64,000 nucleotides of DNA from Siderastrea radians (GCA_964017195.1 OZ024895.1:19457034-19521033); one strand, 5' to 3'. Positions 1-11,830 are shown, counted from the first letter of the stretch. A program made the numbers and translations. The notes: generated from the letters alone by a model not told the origin.

Positions 1-182
1 CCTTCAAGTCTTTGAAAACAGTAGTTACAGTGGTAGAGTCACTTTCTCAGGAAGGGCCACATTCACAATATCAAATATTACTCAAAGTGAAAACTATGCG
101 TACTTCAAATGCCAAGTTTCTTTCTACTCAAGAAACTACCGTCAACGTCCGATCCGCAGCGGTCTTTATCTAGTTTTGGTTG
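1..182 (+). CDS. Ig receptor, partial Ig exon (end of a V-like domain)
   Basis: Open from the window edge to a GT donor at 183 (GTAAGT), ending in phase 1. The reading shows F-strand features (A-Y-F-K-C-Q-V) followed by an R-rich loop and a G-strand, as at the end of a variable-type Ig domain. The start of the exon is outside the window. Confidence 0.75.
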
Positions 183-3100
183 GTAAGTACCGCGTAACTC
201 ACAGTACATGTAGCGAAAGTTAGCAGTGTGTCACGCAAGGAGACTTTGATGACCAAGGAGCGTTTGTCTCGTCTAAATTTTGCAGTACACATAGCTTTTG
301 TGGTTGGTCCTCCTGTGTATTTGTCAACGCCTTTTTTGGTTCACGTGACCGATTTGCTTGTACTGTACTGTGTTGCAGGATTATTGCTTGCATTGTGCAG
401 GTTTTTTGTGGGTGTGTGACTTACAAGTACCTTTCTGTGAAGCTAATTCTAACCAAGGGAATAACATTTTTTGTAAAAATTGTGCTAACTAAATAGCCCT
501 ATTTGCTTTGAAATTAACAAATTAACAACAATTTTCTATTGAACGTTTTTTTCTTGCTAATGGCAATGAAGCTGATATAGCCTTATATGATCATGAATTA
601 TCATAATAGGAAAAACTCTCTTTTTGTCACGACAAATACATACGTAAATGCGCCATTGGCATTTGGTGTGTAGGGGATAGGCGGGGGTTGCATATCAGCC
701 CAATTCAAGGGGCCGTATTCCGTATTGACGTGCTATGATCTTTATCAGCGTATAAAGACATAGGAACTGAAGTTTCATTTCTTTCATAGTGAAGTTACTA
801 ACGAAGCATCACTGTTCCCTGATGGATGAGATGGTAGGCTTTTTTTGTTCTCCAAGTTTTCTTTGCAACTGCTGCTTAAGTTGCCAATACCGAACTGATA
901 GCGTGTTCCCTCATGAAAGGTCATACCTTGTAATTTAAAATCTCATTTGACATGCATTATCCTTTCTTATTTTTACCTTATTTTCTGTTTGTTTGATGTC
1001 TTGTTGACAGTTCCACCAACGATCACTTACCGTACACCATCTCCTGTCGTGATTAATGAAAGTGACTCAACCACACTGGCGTGTGTCGTCCGTGGCAACC
1101 CCTTTCCAGCTATCACGTGGAGAAATGAATCTGGAATCGTACAAAAAGGTTATAGTTGGCAATATTTAACTAACTACACCATAGGATCAGCTACGAAGGA
1201 CCACGCTGGGATCTACACATGTACGGCCAATATTGATGCCTCTGGAGTAGGTTCCTTTAGCACCGCATACAATGTTAGCGTGATAGTAAGACGTAAGTTA
1301 CGTTGATTATAACGTGTAATCCCAGCTTAAAGGGCCCAGGCGTTCTCTTCCAACTAACTCTGGTGAAAATGACCTTTTGAAGTGATAGCGTTACAAAATC
1401 GGTCTTGCCGATATTCAGCTTTGCTTTTTTCCACCCGATCGACCAAACTAGCGAGGGTTTGATGGAAAGTAAAACACCTTATTAGGATAGCCTGGTCGCA
1501 CACATCTAACCAAGAACCGTAGTGTTACTTTTGCTTTATTCTGATAAACTGATCAATAGCTTGTTTGCAAATCAGGGTTTTTTAGCATTCAGCAGGTATC
1601 TTGCTGGTAATAGAAATCGGTATCAAAAGCAATGGCACACTGAGAAGAATATTGTATGTTCAAAATTCACTCCAAGCAAGTTCGGAGTTGACTGTATACA
1701 AAGTTTTTAACTCAATTTCTTTAAAGTCGGACAGAAATTTGCTAATTATGCGAGATCTCTGCGAAGAGACCATATGTAATGTGCCAAAGTTCACTTTGAA
1801 TATGGTTGAAGATTAGGCGTCGTCATAAAATGTACCCTGTTTGTGAAATTATCATGTGTAAATTAAGGGGAAAAATAAGCTTAGCCCTTTGTAATTTAAG
1901 AAACATACTCAGATTTATTCTTCTTTTCTCTTATGGCCTGTTTCCAGACAAACCTCAGGTGACTTTGTCAGGAAATCAAACTGTAGATGAAGGACGTGAC
2001 GCATTTATATATTGCAAGGCGGTAGCCTACCCGACCCCTGTCAAATACAACTGGTTTAAAAATGGAAAGCAGATCATTAGTGATCCGAATGGAGACTTTG
2101 TTATTGACAGTTTGGCAGATGGACGGAGCAGAGTGACAGTTAAACAAGTTAGATACGAAGACAGATATAACCAAACATATAGATGTTCTGCAGCAAATGT
2201 TATGGGAACTGGAAAAAGGAAATCTTTTTACTTCTTTGTTAATTGTAAGTTGCGCTTTTTCGTTTTTCTCTGTTGCCTAAATTACAATAAGTAGCATTGA
2301 ATTGTTTTGTGTTGCTTTGTTTGAAAGAGTGATAATGGCTTTCCGTTCTCAATCAAGGTATCCTTCGGTTGAGATAACGTATATATCGTCTAATAGCAGT
2401 CGTTTCTTATCACATGATGCAGAAATTAATCGGTGATTCAGAAACTGTAATATCCGCTTTGTATCATGGACTCATCATAGTTTTTTTCTTTTCGTAACTT
2501 TCAGATGCTCCTCGCCAAGTTACAGTTTCTACTTCTCCCTCTCCACCAGTTGTTGCACTGGATCAGCGAATAATACTGCAATGTAGATCAGATGGGTCTC
2601 CATACCCATCATTCTATTGGAGATGGAATGGGCGTATTCTGGATGGTGTTGGCCGATGGGGCACATTGGTGCTAAGCAATGCAAAGGTGAAGGATGCAGG
2701 CAATTACACGTGTGAAGCAAGAAATCGACTTGGCTTCGAACAAAGTTCTGCTGCTGTAGTAAATGTGGAATGTAAGTGTGTTGGCGTCAGGAAAAAAATC
2801 TAGATTTTTAATCTGAAAACTGTAAACTTTGTTGTAAGCTCCCAAAGGGACTTTCCAGCATATAATTATATGGTATGGAATATTTTTACAACGTTACCGA
2901 AGAAATAATAATAATTATCATTTAAATTTAAAAATCTAGAAATCTACTTATGACCAAGACACAATCGATACTTTGTTTAAGGCGTGCTGTTTAATTTGCC
3001 TTAATTATTTCGTCTTTTAGCATCTTCTTGAACGCGCAGTAGGTGCCTGCTTTAAGTATCTAGTAAGTCACGACAAATTTTCACACCGAAGAATGTAACA

Positions 3101-6100
3101 AAAATGGTGACGAAGTTTCTTCGAAATTTAAATCCTAACTTTGGGTGGTACATATATCATTACGGTACTAATGATATATAATGTAAAACACTAAGCAATT
3201 TCCCATTTAAACCAATTTTGGCCAACTCGAATTCTCTGGTTAAATATTGAAATAGACGAATGAACGAACAAGCGAGCCAACGAACGAACGAACGAACGAA
3301 AGAACGAACGAAAGAGCGAGCGAGCGAGCGAACGAACGAACCAAAGAACGAACAAACAAATGAATGTTGAAAGGATGGATGGATGGATGGATGGATGGAT
3401 GGATGGATGGATGGATGGATGGATGGATGGATGGATGGATAGAACGAGTGAGGGATGGAAGGGTGGATGGATGGATGGATGTTTCGATGAATGGATGGAT
3501 GGATGGATGGATGGATGGATGGAAGGATGGATGGATGGATGGATGGATGGATGGATGGATGAGTGTATAAATAAACCTCTTAGGCGTGAAATGATTAATG
3601 TTATTTTCATTTCCTCAGATCAACCTACTGTTACAACTTTCACAACCGGAACTCCAGGCAATTCTGTAGTGCAAGGAGCAACTGTAAATCTTAAATGCAG
3701 TGCAAATGGCTACCCCTCTCCGAAATACACTATCAGACACGGAGTGAAGACATTAGTACAAGAGAGCAGGACAGGAAGGCACGTGATCAACAACATACAG
3801 CTTAATGCTGAGGATGAATCTTATTTCTGTGTGCCATCAAACAAAGAAGGAAGTGGGCCGACAAAAGAACTTCAGATTACTGTACAAGGTTAGAAATGTC
3901 ACTTCACTTTGCATATACTTAACACTTAATTTAACACTTTACCTAACACTTAGTACTTTGTCACGTTGAATATATCATTTTTCGCACCTTTTGGCCTTTA
4001 TCCCCTCCCTGCCACTCCGCGCTCATAAAAGAAAACATTGGAGACAAAGTTCGCGTGTGGCCGCCTGAACTAATACGCCCGTGGCAACCCGTGGTAAAGT
4101 TCTTCGTAGATACGCCATATGGTCTCGCGCTTATGAATTCATAGGCTCACCCACTTTTGTTGTTAGATTAATCGTCGTACCATAGCTTAAGTCCGTAGTC
4201 GTTATCTTGATTTCCACGGTTCCTCCATCATTTCCGGCTCGAACTCTGCCAACTCAACACTTAGCCTTTAATCACTTTGTAGATAAAGTTCAGTAGAATG
4301 ATGAAACATTTTCCTCGTCCTCATTCCCTCCCTCCCTTCCACTCCTTGCTCATAAAAGAAAACCGTAGGAGACCAAGATCACGTGTGGCTGCATGGACGA
4401 AAATGCCATATACGTGACAACTCATGGTAAAGCCTGCAAGGTATCCTTCATTGGTCTCGAATTTATTAATTCATAGGCTCCCCAAGTTTTGTTGCCAGAT
4501 TAATCGCAAGCTCTTATTCGTTTTCTTGATATCCACAGTTCCTCCAGCATTTCCTGCTCAAACTCTGCCAATATTCAAACAAAGAAAAATCGAAGATGAA
4601 TCCGTAAGCTACTCATGTACATCTGAGGCCAAACCGGCAGCAAATATTCTGTGGACATTAAACGGACAAAGTCTTGCCAACATCCCACCTTACAGCATCT
4701 CGTCCCAAATACTGCCAATTCCACGTTCTGAACTGATGAGGACAATTGGGTATCTTGTCATTGATAAACTCACTCGGGAGCAAACTGGCAAGTTTTCCTG
4801 TATCGCTATCAATGACGCTGGCAGAGCAATTCAATCTACAGAACTTAGGGTCCCTTGTAAGTACTATTAAATTATTAGAACAAGAAAATAAATTGGCTTG
4901 TTTTGGTAAAAGAGAAGTTTGCCGTTTCAATTTCGATTTTAAAAGTAGCAGTTTCCTGCACAATACATGGCCCTAATTTCATGCTGAACTGACATAGATA
5001 CTGAATTATATATTAAACTTATATATGTATACCCATCGCGATAGCAGTTTTCTGCACAATACATGGCGCTAATTTTATGCTGAACAGACATAGATACGGA
5101 ATTGTATATTAAACTTATATATGTATACCCATCGCGATGACATGCAGTGAGGGCTTCGCTTTTGTAATTTGAACTAAATCCTTTTCTTTAATTGCATTCC
5201 CTTCTTCTCCATAAGAAACTCTTAGAACAGCCGTAACTGAAGTTAGCGTCAGCGAGAAATTGAAAACCGCAGTTGATTGGATAAAGTGGTTCACACAGCA
5301 TTTGGATCCGAGGATTAATTACAAGTAGTTCGTTGTGTTAATTGCTTTCTTGAATAATTCACAGCTTCACTGACGAAACCTAGCAAAGAATCTGGCCAAA
5401 AGGAAAATCAAAAAGGTAAACTGTAGAGTATTATTTGTAATTTTCCAACAAGTAAGCTAGGGCTTGCAGTTTCCTACACTGTCGACAAAGTGGCCACCAA
5501 CGCTAGCCATTATGTGGATTGGGGCGTAATCACTCATTTTTTTTTTGCCTGCCCTCGCCTAGTAGCTTCTTACATCTGAAGAGGGCGAGTGTGGAAAGTA
5601 GAAATATTCTGAAATAAAAAAAAAATGACATTGTGTCAGCTTTCAGTAGTCATTCATCCACATACTCGAAAGGTAGCATCACCTTGTTCAGCGTATTAAA
5701 CACAGCACCACGTCATATGAAAGTACTGTTCAGTAACTTTCATTTAAATGTTCACACTTAGGATTTCATCCACACATGCAAAAGTTAGAACCACCTTGGA
5801 CAGCATAATAAACAGCACCACAGGAAAGTACTGCTCAGTAGCTTTCATTTGAATGGTCACACTTTAGGATTTCATCCACAGACTCAAAAGTTAGAACCAC
5901 CTTGTACAGCATAATAAACAGCACCACAGGAAAGTACTGCTCAGTAGCTTTCATTTAAATGACCACACTTTAGGATTTCATCCACAGACTCAAAAATGAG
6001 AGCCGCATTATACGACTCCATATTTGGTTGTTGAAGAATAAAAAAGGTTAACCAAGAAAGCTCTTGATTACGTTTTACTTCATTTTATCAGCAGGCCTAT

Positions 6101-8338
6101 CAACTGGAGAAGTTTCTGGAATGTTTATAGCCATTCTTTTTCTTCTGACCATTATTCTGGTGTTAATTGCTTATGTTATGTGGCTCAAAACACAGGGTAA
6201 GACTTTCACGATTCTAACATCCTAGCGAACGAAAAATTAATTTTAGCCGAGATGTGTTGGCGAATAAGACCAGTTTAGCAGTGCATTAAGTGGGGTGGGA
6301 GTAGTGGTTTCATTGGTAGGCGTCTACAGCAGCGATGCACTAATGTCTGTCTGAAGGCTTTGTTCCCTCCTGCTTCGTTTTGGTTTTCACTTGAAGAGGC
6401 TTCACCCTGGAGATTTAAAAGTTGCAATCCATTGCCACGCCGGCCATCGGTAGCCAAAGCTGCATATTCATGTTTTCGGAGCACTTTAACTTTAACCGAA
6501 ACTGATTCATTATTTGGATTCAGTATTCTGATTCGAAAACATAGCTTTGTATACCACGGTAATACAAAAAACAGGTGACGTGGCCCCTTTAAATGCTTCC
6601 GAGAATTATATTAGACTACTCCCTACTTTGGTTACCTCTGACATCCACTTCAAAGAGAAGCTTGATTTTTAGCCTGCGCTTCCACTGAAAACATTTCATT
6701 TGTGCTCCATGCATTTAAATTCTAAACTGAAATTAAAAATACTTCGCTTTAGCTGGCGGGTATCTTCTACTGAGCAGTTTTGCCAAGCCATTGTTTCCTA
6801 GATGTCTCTCTATAGACCCTTTAAGCCCCAACATTCACATCCATATTCTCCTGACTATTCTCCATATATTACTTATGTTGTCAGTAAGGAGAATTTGATT
6901 AAAAATCAAGGTATTTTATCTTTGGTGATTATTTCCTTTATTCTCATGACCTGTATGTTTGATCAAGTAGTAATTCTGTAAGGAGACATTAGATGCATGT
7001 CACTCTTGGCGCTTAACGGGTTAAATCATCGAATTTTTCAAGGATGCACATTGGTAAATTTTACCTTCTTTACGATGCCCAGAAGAAAAGGAGAGTTGGT
7101 TTTAAAAAATGAAAGAAAAAAGTGTGGTTGGTTTTGGGCTCCCACGAAACCGAAAGTTTGGTCTCTTCAAATGTATTAAAACCTTTTGCCTTTTATTTCC
7201 TAGGAAAAATAAACAGAAACAGGTACGTTACGATGCTAAAGAAATTCTCTCTGGAAAACTGTTTCAGCTAAAAGAATTGTTCTTATGTTGCTGTATTGTC
7301 GTTTAACAGGGAACGTAATTCAAGGAGTTGACCAATACTATGCGACTTTTTTTCTCGTCTGTGTGAACCAACCCAGTTTTAACCAACAACAAAACATAAC
7401 AACTCTCCGGTTTGAGACTACGTTTTCAAACTGACGACTTTTGCATGTAAAGTTATTATTCGTTTTTTTGGAAGTTTATATACCGTCAACCGTTAACCGT
7501 CAAATGTCAAACATTTTAACCTTCCAGCAATAAATAAGGTCAGCCAGTGCACCAGCAACCGTCATTGAAGGGAAAGAGTATAGCGTCAAATTAATTATGA
7601 AAAATTTAACTGTTCCCCGTGAACGCTTACTAAGGATTTAATGATTGAAAACGTCGCTGTTCCCGTCAACTATTACAGCAAAAGTGGTTAAGAATCAACA
7701 CTTTTTGTCATAATTTTTTTACAGATTTGAGAATGAACCAGAACACAAGAATGAACCAGATTTGTGTGCATATGTGGTAAGACACATTCTATTTATTTAT
7801 TTATTTATTTATTTATTTATGTATTGCATGTTCCAAGCGTAGAGATAACCACTTTATATCCTATTTATCTTAGCCCACTTATTTCGGCTGTTGATTTCCT
7901 CGGTTGATAGTTGCAGCGAAACAATGCATGAGAGAACAATTTCTAGATACCCAATAAGCCGCGCCTAAACTTTGTTGGCCAACGTTTTATTTATATTAAT
8001 TTCATCGGTTCTAAACTGTTGGATTTTTTAGCACCCGAGATGAGTGATAATGGATGAATGTTCTTTGTTGGATAAGACGAGCGTAAAGCATTCCCATCCG
8101 ACAAAAATAAATGTTCGGCATATTGGTCAACAATGTTGTAACAATGTTGTGCTATTGTAGTCGGGGTAACAACAAAGTTCAAGAAATTTTTGGAACTTTC
8201 GTTATTACGTACATTGTGTGGTTTACTTGTGCAGAACTTCATAATTTTTGTTTGCAGAATAAAGTACTCAAAATGGCTCAAAGTTCAGGCTTGACACCTG
8301 GTTATAACAAAGCAGACGGCGGAAAAATCGAGGCGTGA
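1..8338 (+). CDS. Ig-superfamily single-pass membrane receptor (3' part of gene, 12 exons seen)
   Basis: The gene is cut by the left edge of the window. Exons read in one frame at 1-182, 1011-1292, 1948-2244, 2505-2771, 3619-3888, 4539-4856, 5365-5415, 6095-6196, 7204-7222, 7726-7777 and 8258-8338, all with GT-AG borders and matching phases. Each Ig domain is one phase-1 exon with the Cys...Trp...Asp-x-(Gly/Ala)-x-Tyr-x-Cys pattern. They are followed by a short polar stalk, one hydrophobic helix and a charged tail ending at the TGA before 8339. The layout is that of a cell-surface recognition or adhesion receptor, and several N-x-S/T sites are present. The first exon is only the end of a V-like domain, so the signal peptide lies outside the window. 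Which IgSF subfamily it belongs to cannot be told. The exon model is good; the ligand is unknown. Confidence 0.85.
183..1010 (+). other. Intron 1 of the Ig receptor gene
   Basis: No gene or repeat structure recognised. AT-rich intronic sequence. Confidence 0.6.
1011..1292 (+). CDS. Ig receptor, Ig domain exon 2
   Basis: Phase 1 to phase 1, with acceptor TTGACAG and donor GTAAGT. I-set type: first Cys in T-T-L-A-C, Trp in A-I-T-W-R, and D-H-A-G-I-Y-T-C around the second Cys. Three or more N-glycosylation sequons are visible. Confidence 0.88.
1948..2244 (+). CDS. Ig receptor, Ig domain exon 3
   Basis: Phase 1 to phase 1, acceptor TTTCCAG, donor GTAAGT. Contains A-F-I-Y-C-K-A for the first Cys, K-Y-N-W-F-K for the Trp, and Y-R-C-S-A before the G-strand. 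The spacing is typical of an I-set domain, with a slightly long C'-E region. Confidence 0.88.
2505..2771 (+). CDS. Ig receptor, Ig domain exon 4
   Basis: Phase 1 to phase 1, acceptor TTTCAG, donor GTAAGT. Short I-set domain with I-L-Q-C-R-S, F-Y-W-R-W and D-A-G-N-Y-T-C-E-A. This is the most canonical of the Ig exons here. Confidence 0.9.
3258..3360. repeat. CGAA-type microsatellite
   Basis: Imperfect tetranucleotide array (CGAA with GCGA variants). It runs directly into the GGAT array that follows. Confidence 0.9.
3373..3561. repeat. GGAT/ATCC microsatellite
   Basis: Two GGAT blocks (about 3373-3441 and 3463-3561) separated by degenerate units. The open frames across it on both strands (W-M-D-G and S-I-H-P repeats) are products of the tetranucleotide and not genes. 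Confidence 0.95.
3619..3888 (+). CDS. Ig receptor, Ig domain exon 5 (no core Trp)
   Basis: Phase 1 to phase 1, acceptor TTCCTCAG, donor GTTAGA. The Cys pair is present (N-L-K-C-S-A and S-Y-F-C-V-P), but the position of the core Trp is taken by Tyr (P-K-Y-T-I). It is a divergent Ig fold. The intron just upstream is a long GGAT microsatellite that ends about 55 bp before the acceptor. Confidence 0.85.
4001..4600. repeat. Tandem duplication carrying the start of an Ig exon
   Basis: Sequence at about 4001-4265 recurs at about 4320-4590 with roughly 75-80% visible identity. The second copy contains the real acceptor and start of the exon at 4539. In the first copy the acceptor AG (4218-4219) is GG, and the coding part degenerates after about 40 bp. 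Confidence 0.75.
4539..4856 (+). CDS. Ig receptor, Ig domain exon 6 (membrane-proximal)
   Basis: Phase 1 to phase 1, acceptor ATCCACAG, donor GTAAGT. Contains V-S-Y-S-C-T, N-I-L-W-T-L, and Q-T-G-K-F-S-C-I-A. The C'-E segment is extended by about 15 residues. A degenerate copy of the start of this exon lies about 320 bp upstream inside a tandem duplication. Confidence 0.88.
4944..5142. repeat. Two-copy tandem repeat, about 100 bp unit
   Basis: A unit starting at the AGTAGCAGTTT region repeats once with few differences, both copies ending in CCCATCGCGATAG/GA. It lies in the intron between the exons at 4539 and 5365. Confidence 0.85.
5365..5415 (+). CDS. Ig receptor, stalk exon
   Basis: A 51-bp phase-1 symmetric exon with acceptor TTCACAG and donor GTAAAC. 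It codes for a polar, Lys/Gln/Ser-rich linker between the last Ig domain and the membrane helix. No Cys or recognisable motif. Confidence 0.7.
5650..5998. repeat. Three-copy tandem repeat, about 110 bp unit
   Basis: Units begin near 5650, 5764 and 5872. Each contains the TTTCATCCACA, AGCACCAC and TCAGTAGCTTTCATTT elements. The first unit is the most diverged. Intronic. Confidence 0.88.
6095..6196 (+). CDS. Ig receptor, transmembrane exon
   Basis: Phase 1 to phase 1, acceptor TCAGCAG, donor GTAAGA. It codes for a short Gly/Ser linker followed by about 23 hydrophobic residues ([10 protein letters not shown]...V-M-W) and a basic stop-transfer K. This makes the protein type I membrane-anchored. 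Confidence 0.85.
6818..7024. mobile_element. MITE-like dispersed repeat (copy 1)
   Basis: Ends CCCTTTAAGC... and ...GCTTAACGGGTTAA form imperfect terminal inverted repeats. The interior (TATTCTC, AGGAGAATTTG, TCTTTGGTG, TTTATTCTCATGACC) is shared with 49862-50075 on the same strand. A third, weaker copy is near 10740-10850. Confidence 0.65.
7204..8338 (+). CDS. Ig receptor, cytoplasmic tail exons (7204-7222, 7726-7777, 8258-8338)
   Basis: Three small exons join in frame after the transmembrane exon: 19 nt (basic, G-K-I-N-R-N), 52 nt (acidic, with a repeated N-E-P element) and a final 81 nt ending at TGA. The tail is about 50 residues with no ITIM or ITAM. The phases 1-2-0 agree at every junction, which supports real exons although they are short. 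This is the simplest tail; alternative tail exons lie further downstream. Confidence 0.65.
7788..7820. repeat. ATTT microsatellite
   Basis: About eight TTTA units in the intron after the exon ending at 7777. Confidence 0.85.
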
Positions 8339-10123
8339 AATACTGCGGGAACGACTCCACGTTTTCGCCTTTAAGAGGTTGTTTACTTCAAAGGAATGAC
8401 CGTATAGTCACGGCATCTTTTAGCTGCTATTACTTCTTTTTAAACTTGCTGTTACCTTTTAAATGCTGTAAAATTTACTTTTGAACATCTTGACCCTCCG
8501 ACGTACAAGGAAGGGGGGAGGGAGTGGATGCCAACTCCCATAAGGTTTTTTTTTGAATTTCTAAGACGATTTTGCATCTACACCTGCTGTTTTCAGTAGC
8601 TGTACGCATATCTAACATTGTCAAGCCTTTTTAACTGATTACTAGGAGTGCAATTTGTCAGTGCATTTGTTTTCATCAAATCAGGTTCTGATTAGAAATA
8701 TAGCGTAGTTCGTTTTAAACGTAACCATGCAAAAGTCTTCACCTGTTCCTTTGAATTTAGATGGTAAACGGTGCTGTAATTTTAGAAACATGTTTAACTT
8801 CATATTGCAAGAATATTTGACGAAGGTTTCCCTCGTGAAGCCATCAAGGTTTAGCAGAGCTTCTAACCGAGTGCAGTTTTAATTTTTCTTTTGTGTGTGT
8901 TAATGTTCCTGTAACTAATTAATTGTTTATAACGAGGTGTTCATTAAAAGAGCTCTATCAAATAATACTGGCTACCTCCTTTGATCGTTGATTGCGAATT
9001 GACCTCAGCGCCGATAGATAAGCTTGTCTTCAGCATAGGGCGGCATTAGTACGAGGGGGATACTCCCTTCTATAATCCATTAAAAAAATATTCTCTCTGA
9101 TTGGTCAGAATACGTCACGTGACGCAACACGCCTCAGCTAAAACTGGACGATTTTAAATGTTATAACCCAATGATTAACTTTCGAGCGCTCTCATTTATA
9201 GAAAAACGTCACTTCGTACAAATTCGGACGGCGGGTATCGTCCGATTTGATATCCCTACCGTTTTTTTTTTCGACCACAACGAACAAACAAGCAAGTCAA
9301 AGTTCCGGTCAAACTTTTTAATTTTTTATTACAGAAGTCAGGGACGGCGAAATAAAAAGCTGGTTACAGATGCCGTAAGGGGAAACACTAAAAAATCCAA
9401 AAGATATGCCGTAAACGTTACGTTTTTCAAGGTCAGGAAAAGTCACAAACCAAGTTTCCTGTTTAGCATAAGGAAACCGAAATTAAGTTATGGGGGCGGC
9501 AATTGTAACAGCCTGGTAATTTACCACACGAAATAAATCATGGTGCTTCAGCGTTTACTTACTATCAAACCATGAACATCAATGGCTTTTTTTCTTCTCT
9601 AGCACATCAAAAGCCCGTTGAGAAAATTGGTCGGAGGGTCATAAAAAAATCAATAAACCCCCTCCTGGCTTGCTGGTATATCGGAGGATAATGCCCTTGG
9701 CCGGAGGATTGTCCTCAAAATATTACAATTGCCTTAACTGTTCATTTTTCGGACAATCTTTCAGCCTCGGGCATTATCCTCCGATACACCAGCCGCCGAA
9801 AGGGGTTTATTTACTTAATATACCTTTAGGAGAGAACCAGTCAGATAGCTGAAAGTTGCAATATGCCAGGCCTGTGATGGATATATTTAAAACAAAAAGC
9901 TTGCCTTCTATTTGGTGGGTTAACACGTTCATGTTAACAATGTCTTTATTAAAATAAGCATTTTCTTTTCTCTCCATTTTTCATTGTTAAATCGTAGGTT
10001 TTTTTACGAGCTGTTATCAAAAAAATTGTCTCATCTGTTAGAGTTGCACATAAAAATCGAACAATTTATTGCGTGATAGAAAAATATAGACTGGAAAAAG
10101 TTATCCTTTTTTATCTTCCTCAG
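8339..10123 (+). other. Region after the first stop of the Ig gene
   Basis: About 1.8 kb with no convincing exon. A palindromic MITE lies at 9652-9811. The longest + frame (9171-9536) has no recognisable domain and biased composition, and I do not call it a gene. The region is 3'UTR or intron, depending on which tail is used. Confidence 0.5.
9652..9811. mobile_element. Foldback MITE
   Basis: Arms AATAAACCCC... and ...GGGGTTTATT, with inner arms built on CGGAGGATAATGCCC and its complement. They form a near-complete hairpin of about 160 bp. Confidence 0.75.
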
Positions 10124-10144
10124 ATCCTACACGCAAGCAGAAAG
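10124..10144 (+). CDS. Candidate alternative tail exon of the Ig receptor (21 nt)
   Basis: Acceptor TCTTCCTCAG and donor GTATAA bracket 21 nt. It can follow the transmembrane exon directly in phase 1, giving the basic peptide D-P-T-R-K-Q-K, and it keeps phase 1. The length and the charge fit a juxtamembrane micro-exon, but the evidence is only splice-site and frame logic. Confidence 0.35.
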
Positions 10145-10535
10145 GTATAAATTTCGAAAGTCAAAGGTAAAAAGCAAGGAGTAAGCGATTCATATTCTCT
10201 TGCGAAGAGGGATTGATGACGCCTACGCTTCTCGCGGCCTGAACATTCGACGCTTCGCGGTGTGCGAGATCTTTTCGGATTACAGGAAAATTACGAAAAG
10301 AAAGAGACTGCTCAGGTCCCGAGTAGGGTGGGGTAGGGAATGTTCCGGAGCAAATTTAGATTCAGTTTGATAAGAAATATTACGTAATTCCCAACTAAAA
10401 GTGAGCGAAGATAGTTATTTCAGTTCCACATCATTTTTTACGGCCTTGCTCAATCTTTTAAATTTTCCAAGAGACAGTGCTGTTTAAACTACATTCTATT
10501 GTTTGTTTCTCTTTTTTTTTTGTTTTTGTTTCTAG

Positions 10536-10567
10536 AGGGCAACTGTTGTTGTACCTGTATTACATAG
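10536..10567 (+). CDS. Candidate alternative terminal exon (Cys-rich tail)
   Basis: Acceptor TTTCTAG follows a long pyrimidine tract. Read in phase 1 it gives E-G-N-C-C-C-T-C-I-T and then TAG. A membrane-near Cys cluster would be typical of palmitoylation. Weak: it rests on the acceptor and a single short frame. Confidence 0.25.
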
Positions 10568-11113
10568 AACAGTAGGGGTGTCTCTCACTGATGAAAAGAA
10601 TGTTTTTGAATATCCGCTTATTTCTTAGCAACACTTACTTTAACACATTCTCCTTGCTGGAATCGACACATTTCTCACCTTATAGAATGTAGTAGAGAGA
10701 GGATTTTTAAAGTCCGTGGCCATTTATGTTTGTTGATCGACTTGTTGATCATTTCCTTTATTCTCTGGAGTGTATGTTTGACAATGTATCGACATTAGAG
10801 GAAAAAAATTAGATGCTGATCATCATTGCGGGAAAGAAAATTCGACCTTTCACTGGAGCTTAAAATGTTTGAGAGAAAAACGAACTAACAAGTGAAAATT
10901 TCGCAATCCATGGAAAACCATTGATTGGTTTTACTGAGAATGCTCAGTGCTCGTCTCTGTAAAATTGCGTTTTCTTGTAACAACCTTGTAATTGATATAT
11001 CATAAGACAAAAAAAAAACCAATTTAAACTTTTCAGGGTGTTTTAAACAATAGTTTCGTTAATAATGAGCCAATGCTTGGTGTATGAGTTGGCAGACTTA
11101 TTTCATTTCTCAG

Positions 11114-11139
11114 AGGGAACAGTTGAGGCCACATCATAA
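11114..11139 (+). CDS. Candidate alternative terminal exon (short tail)
   Basis: Acceptor ATTTCTCAG. In phase 1 it reads E-G-T-V-E-A-T-S and then TAA. A donor-like GTAAGT sits at 11143. Support is splice signals only. Confidence 0.2.
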
Positions 11140-11830
11140 GTGGTAAGTTGTGCGTAGTCTGTTTGAAAAAAGTTTTTACTCTTCCACGTAACATAAGCTT
11201 CAGTTTGCTCTATTTTGTTCACATTTACAAAGATAACGAGGACTTCATACAAAGAAAACAGCCACTGTTTGAGCCTATACATTATACTAAATTCATTGTT
11301 TATTCTTTTTTACGTTTATGCTTTTACTCACTACGAGAAAAGTACGCTTTAAATGTTACGTATTACCGAGTTGATACGTGAAACAAATGAACTCGACCTC
11401 TTATCCATATCGTTTAAGACACGAGCAGAAAAACATTTTTAACAATTTATCAAGAAACCGAGCATAAAACTCAAAGCTATGGGTATTTTAGTTGTGTTCA
11501 ATGCTGGTCTTATTAAAATTCATAAAACTTAGAACGATTTTAAGCCAGGGGCTCTTAATCCGGTGCGACCACCGCCCTACCAGTCTCGAATCTGTCTTGC
11601 TTTCTGGTTTGGTATCTCTGTTTTTAGACCAAATGTAATTGGAATTCAGTTCGCACTCGCAGCATAAGCTTTCATACGTTACTCAAGTTTTACATCCATA
11701 TTACAATTATTCATGTTTCTGTCGCTTCTGGCTTGTGCCCATCACAGGCATTTTTATCTAAATAAAAACAAGTCAGAGGCAAGTGCTTCTAAGTGTACCC
11801 AAATGTATTTTGGAATATGTTATTTTACAG

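Noticed and set aside
3258..3561. CRISPR-like spaced repeat
   Set aside because: Simple sequence without unique spacers, in a eukaryotic intron. No array anywhere in the window has repeat-spacer structure.
3191..3893. Long open frames with W-M-D-G-W or S-I-H-P repeats on both strands
   Set aside because: They are translations of the GGAT tetranucleotide array. Only the part from 3619 onward (the Ig exon) is coding.
9171..9536. 121-residue + strand ORF as a gene
   Set aside because: Basic, low-complexity composition, no motif, no neighbouring exon and no conserved start context.
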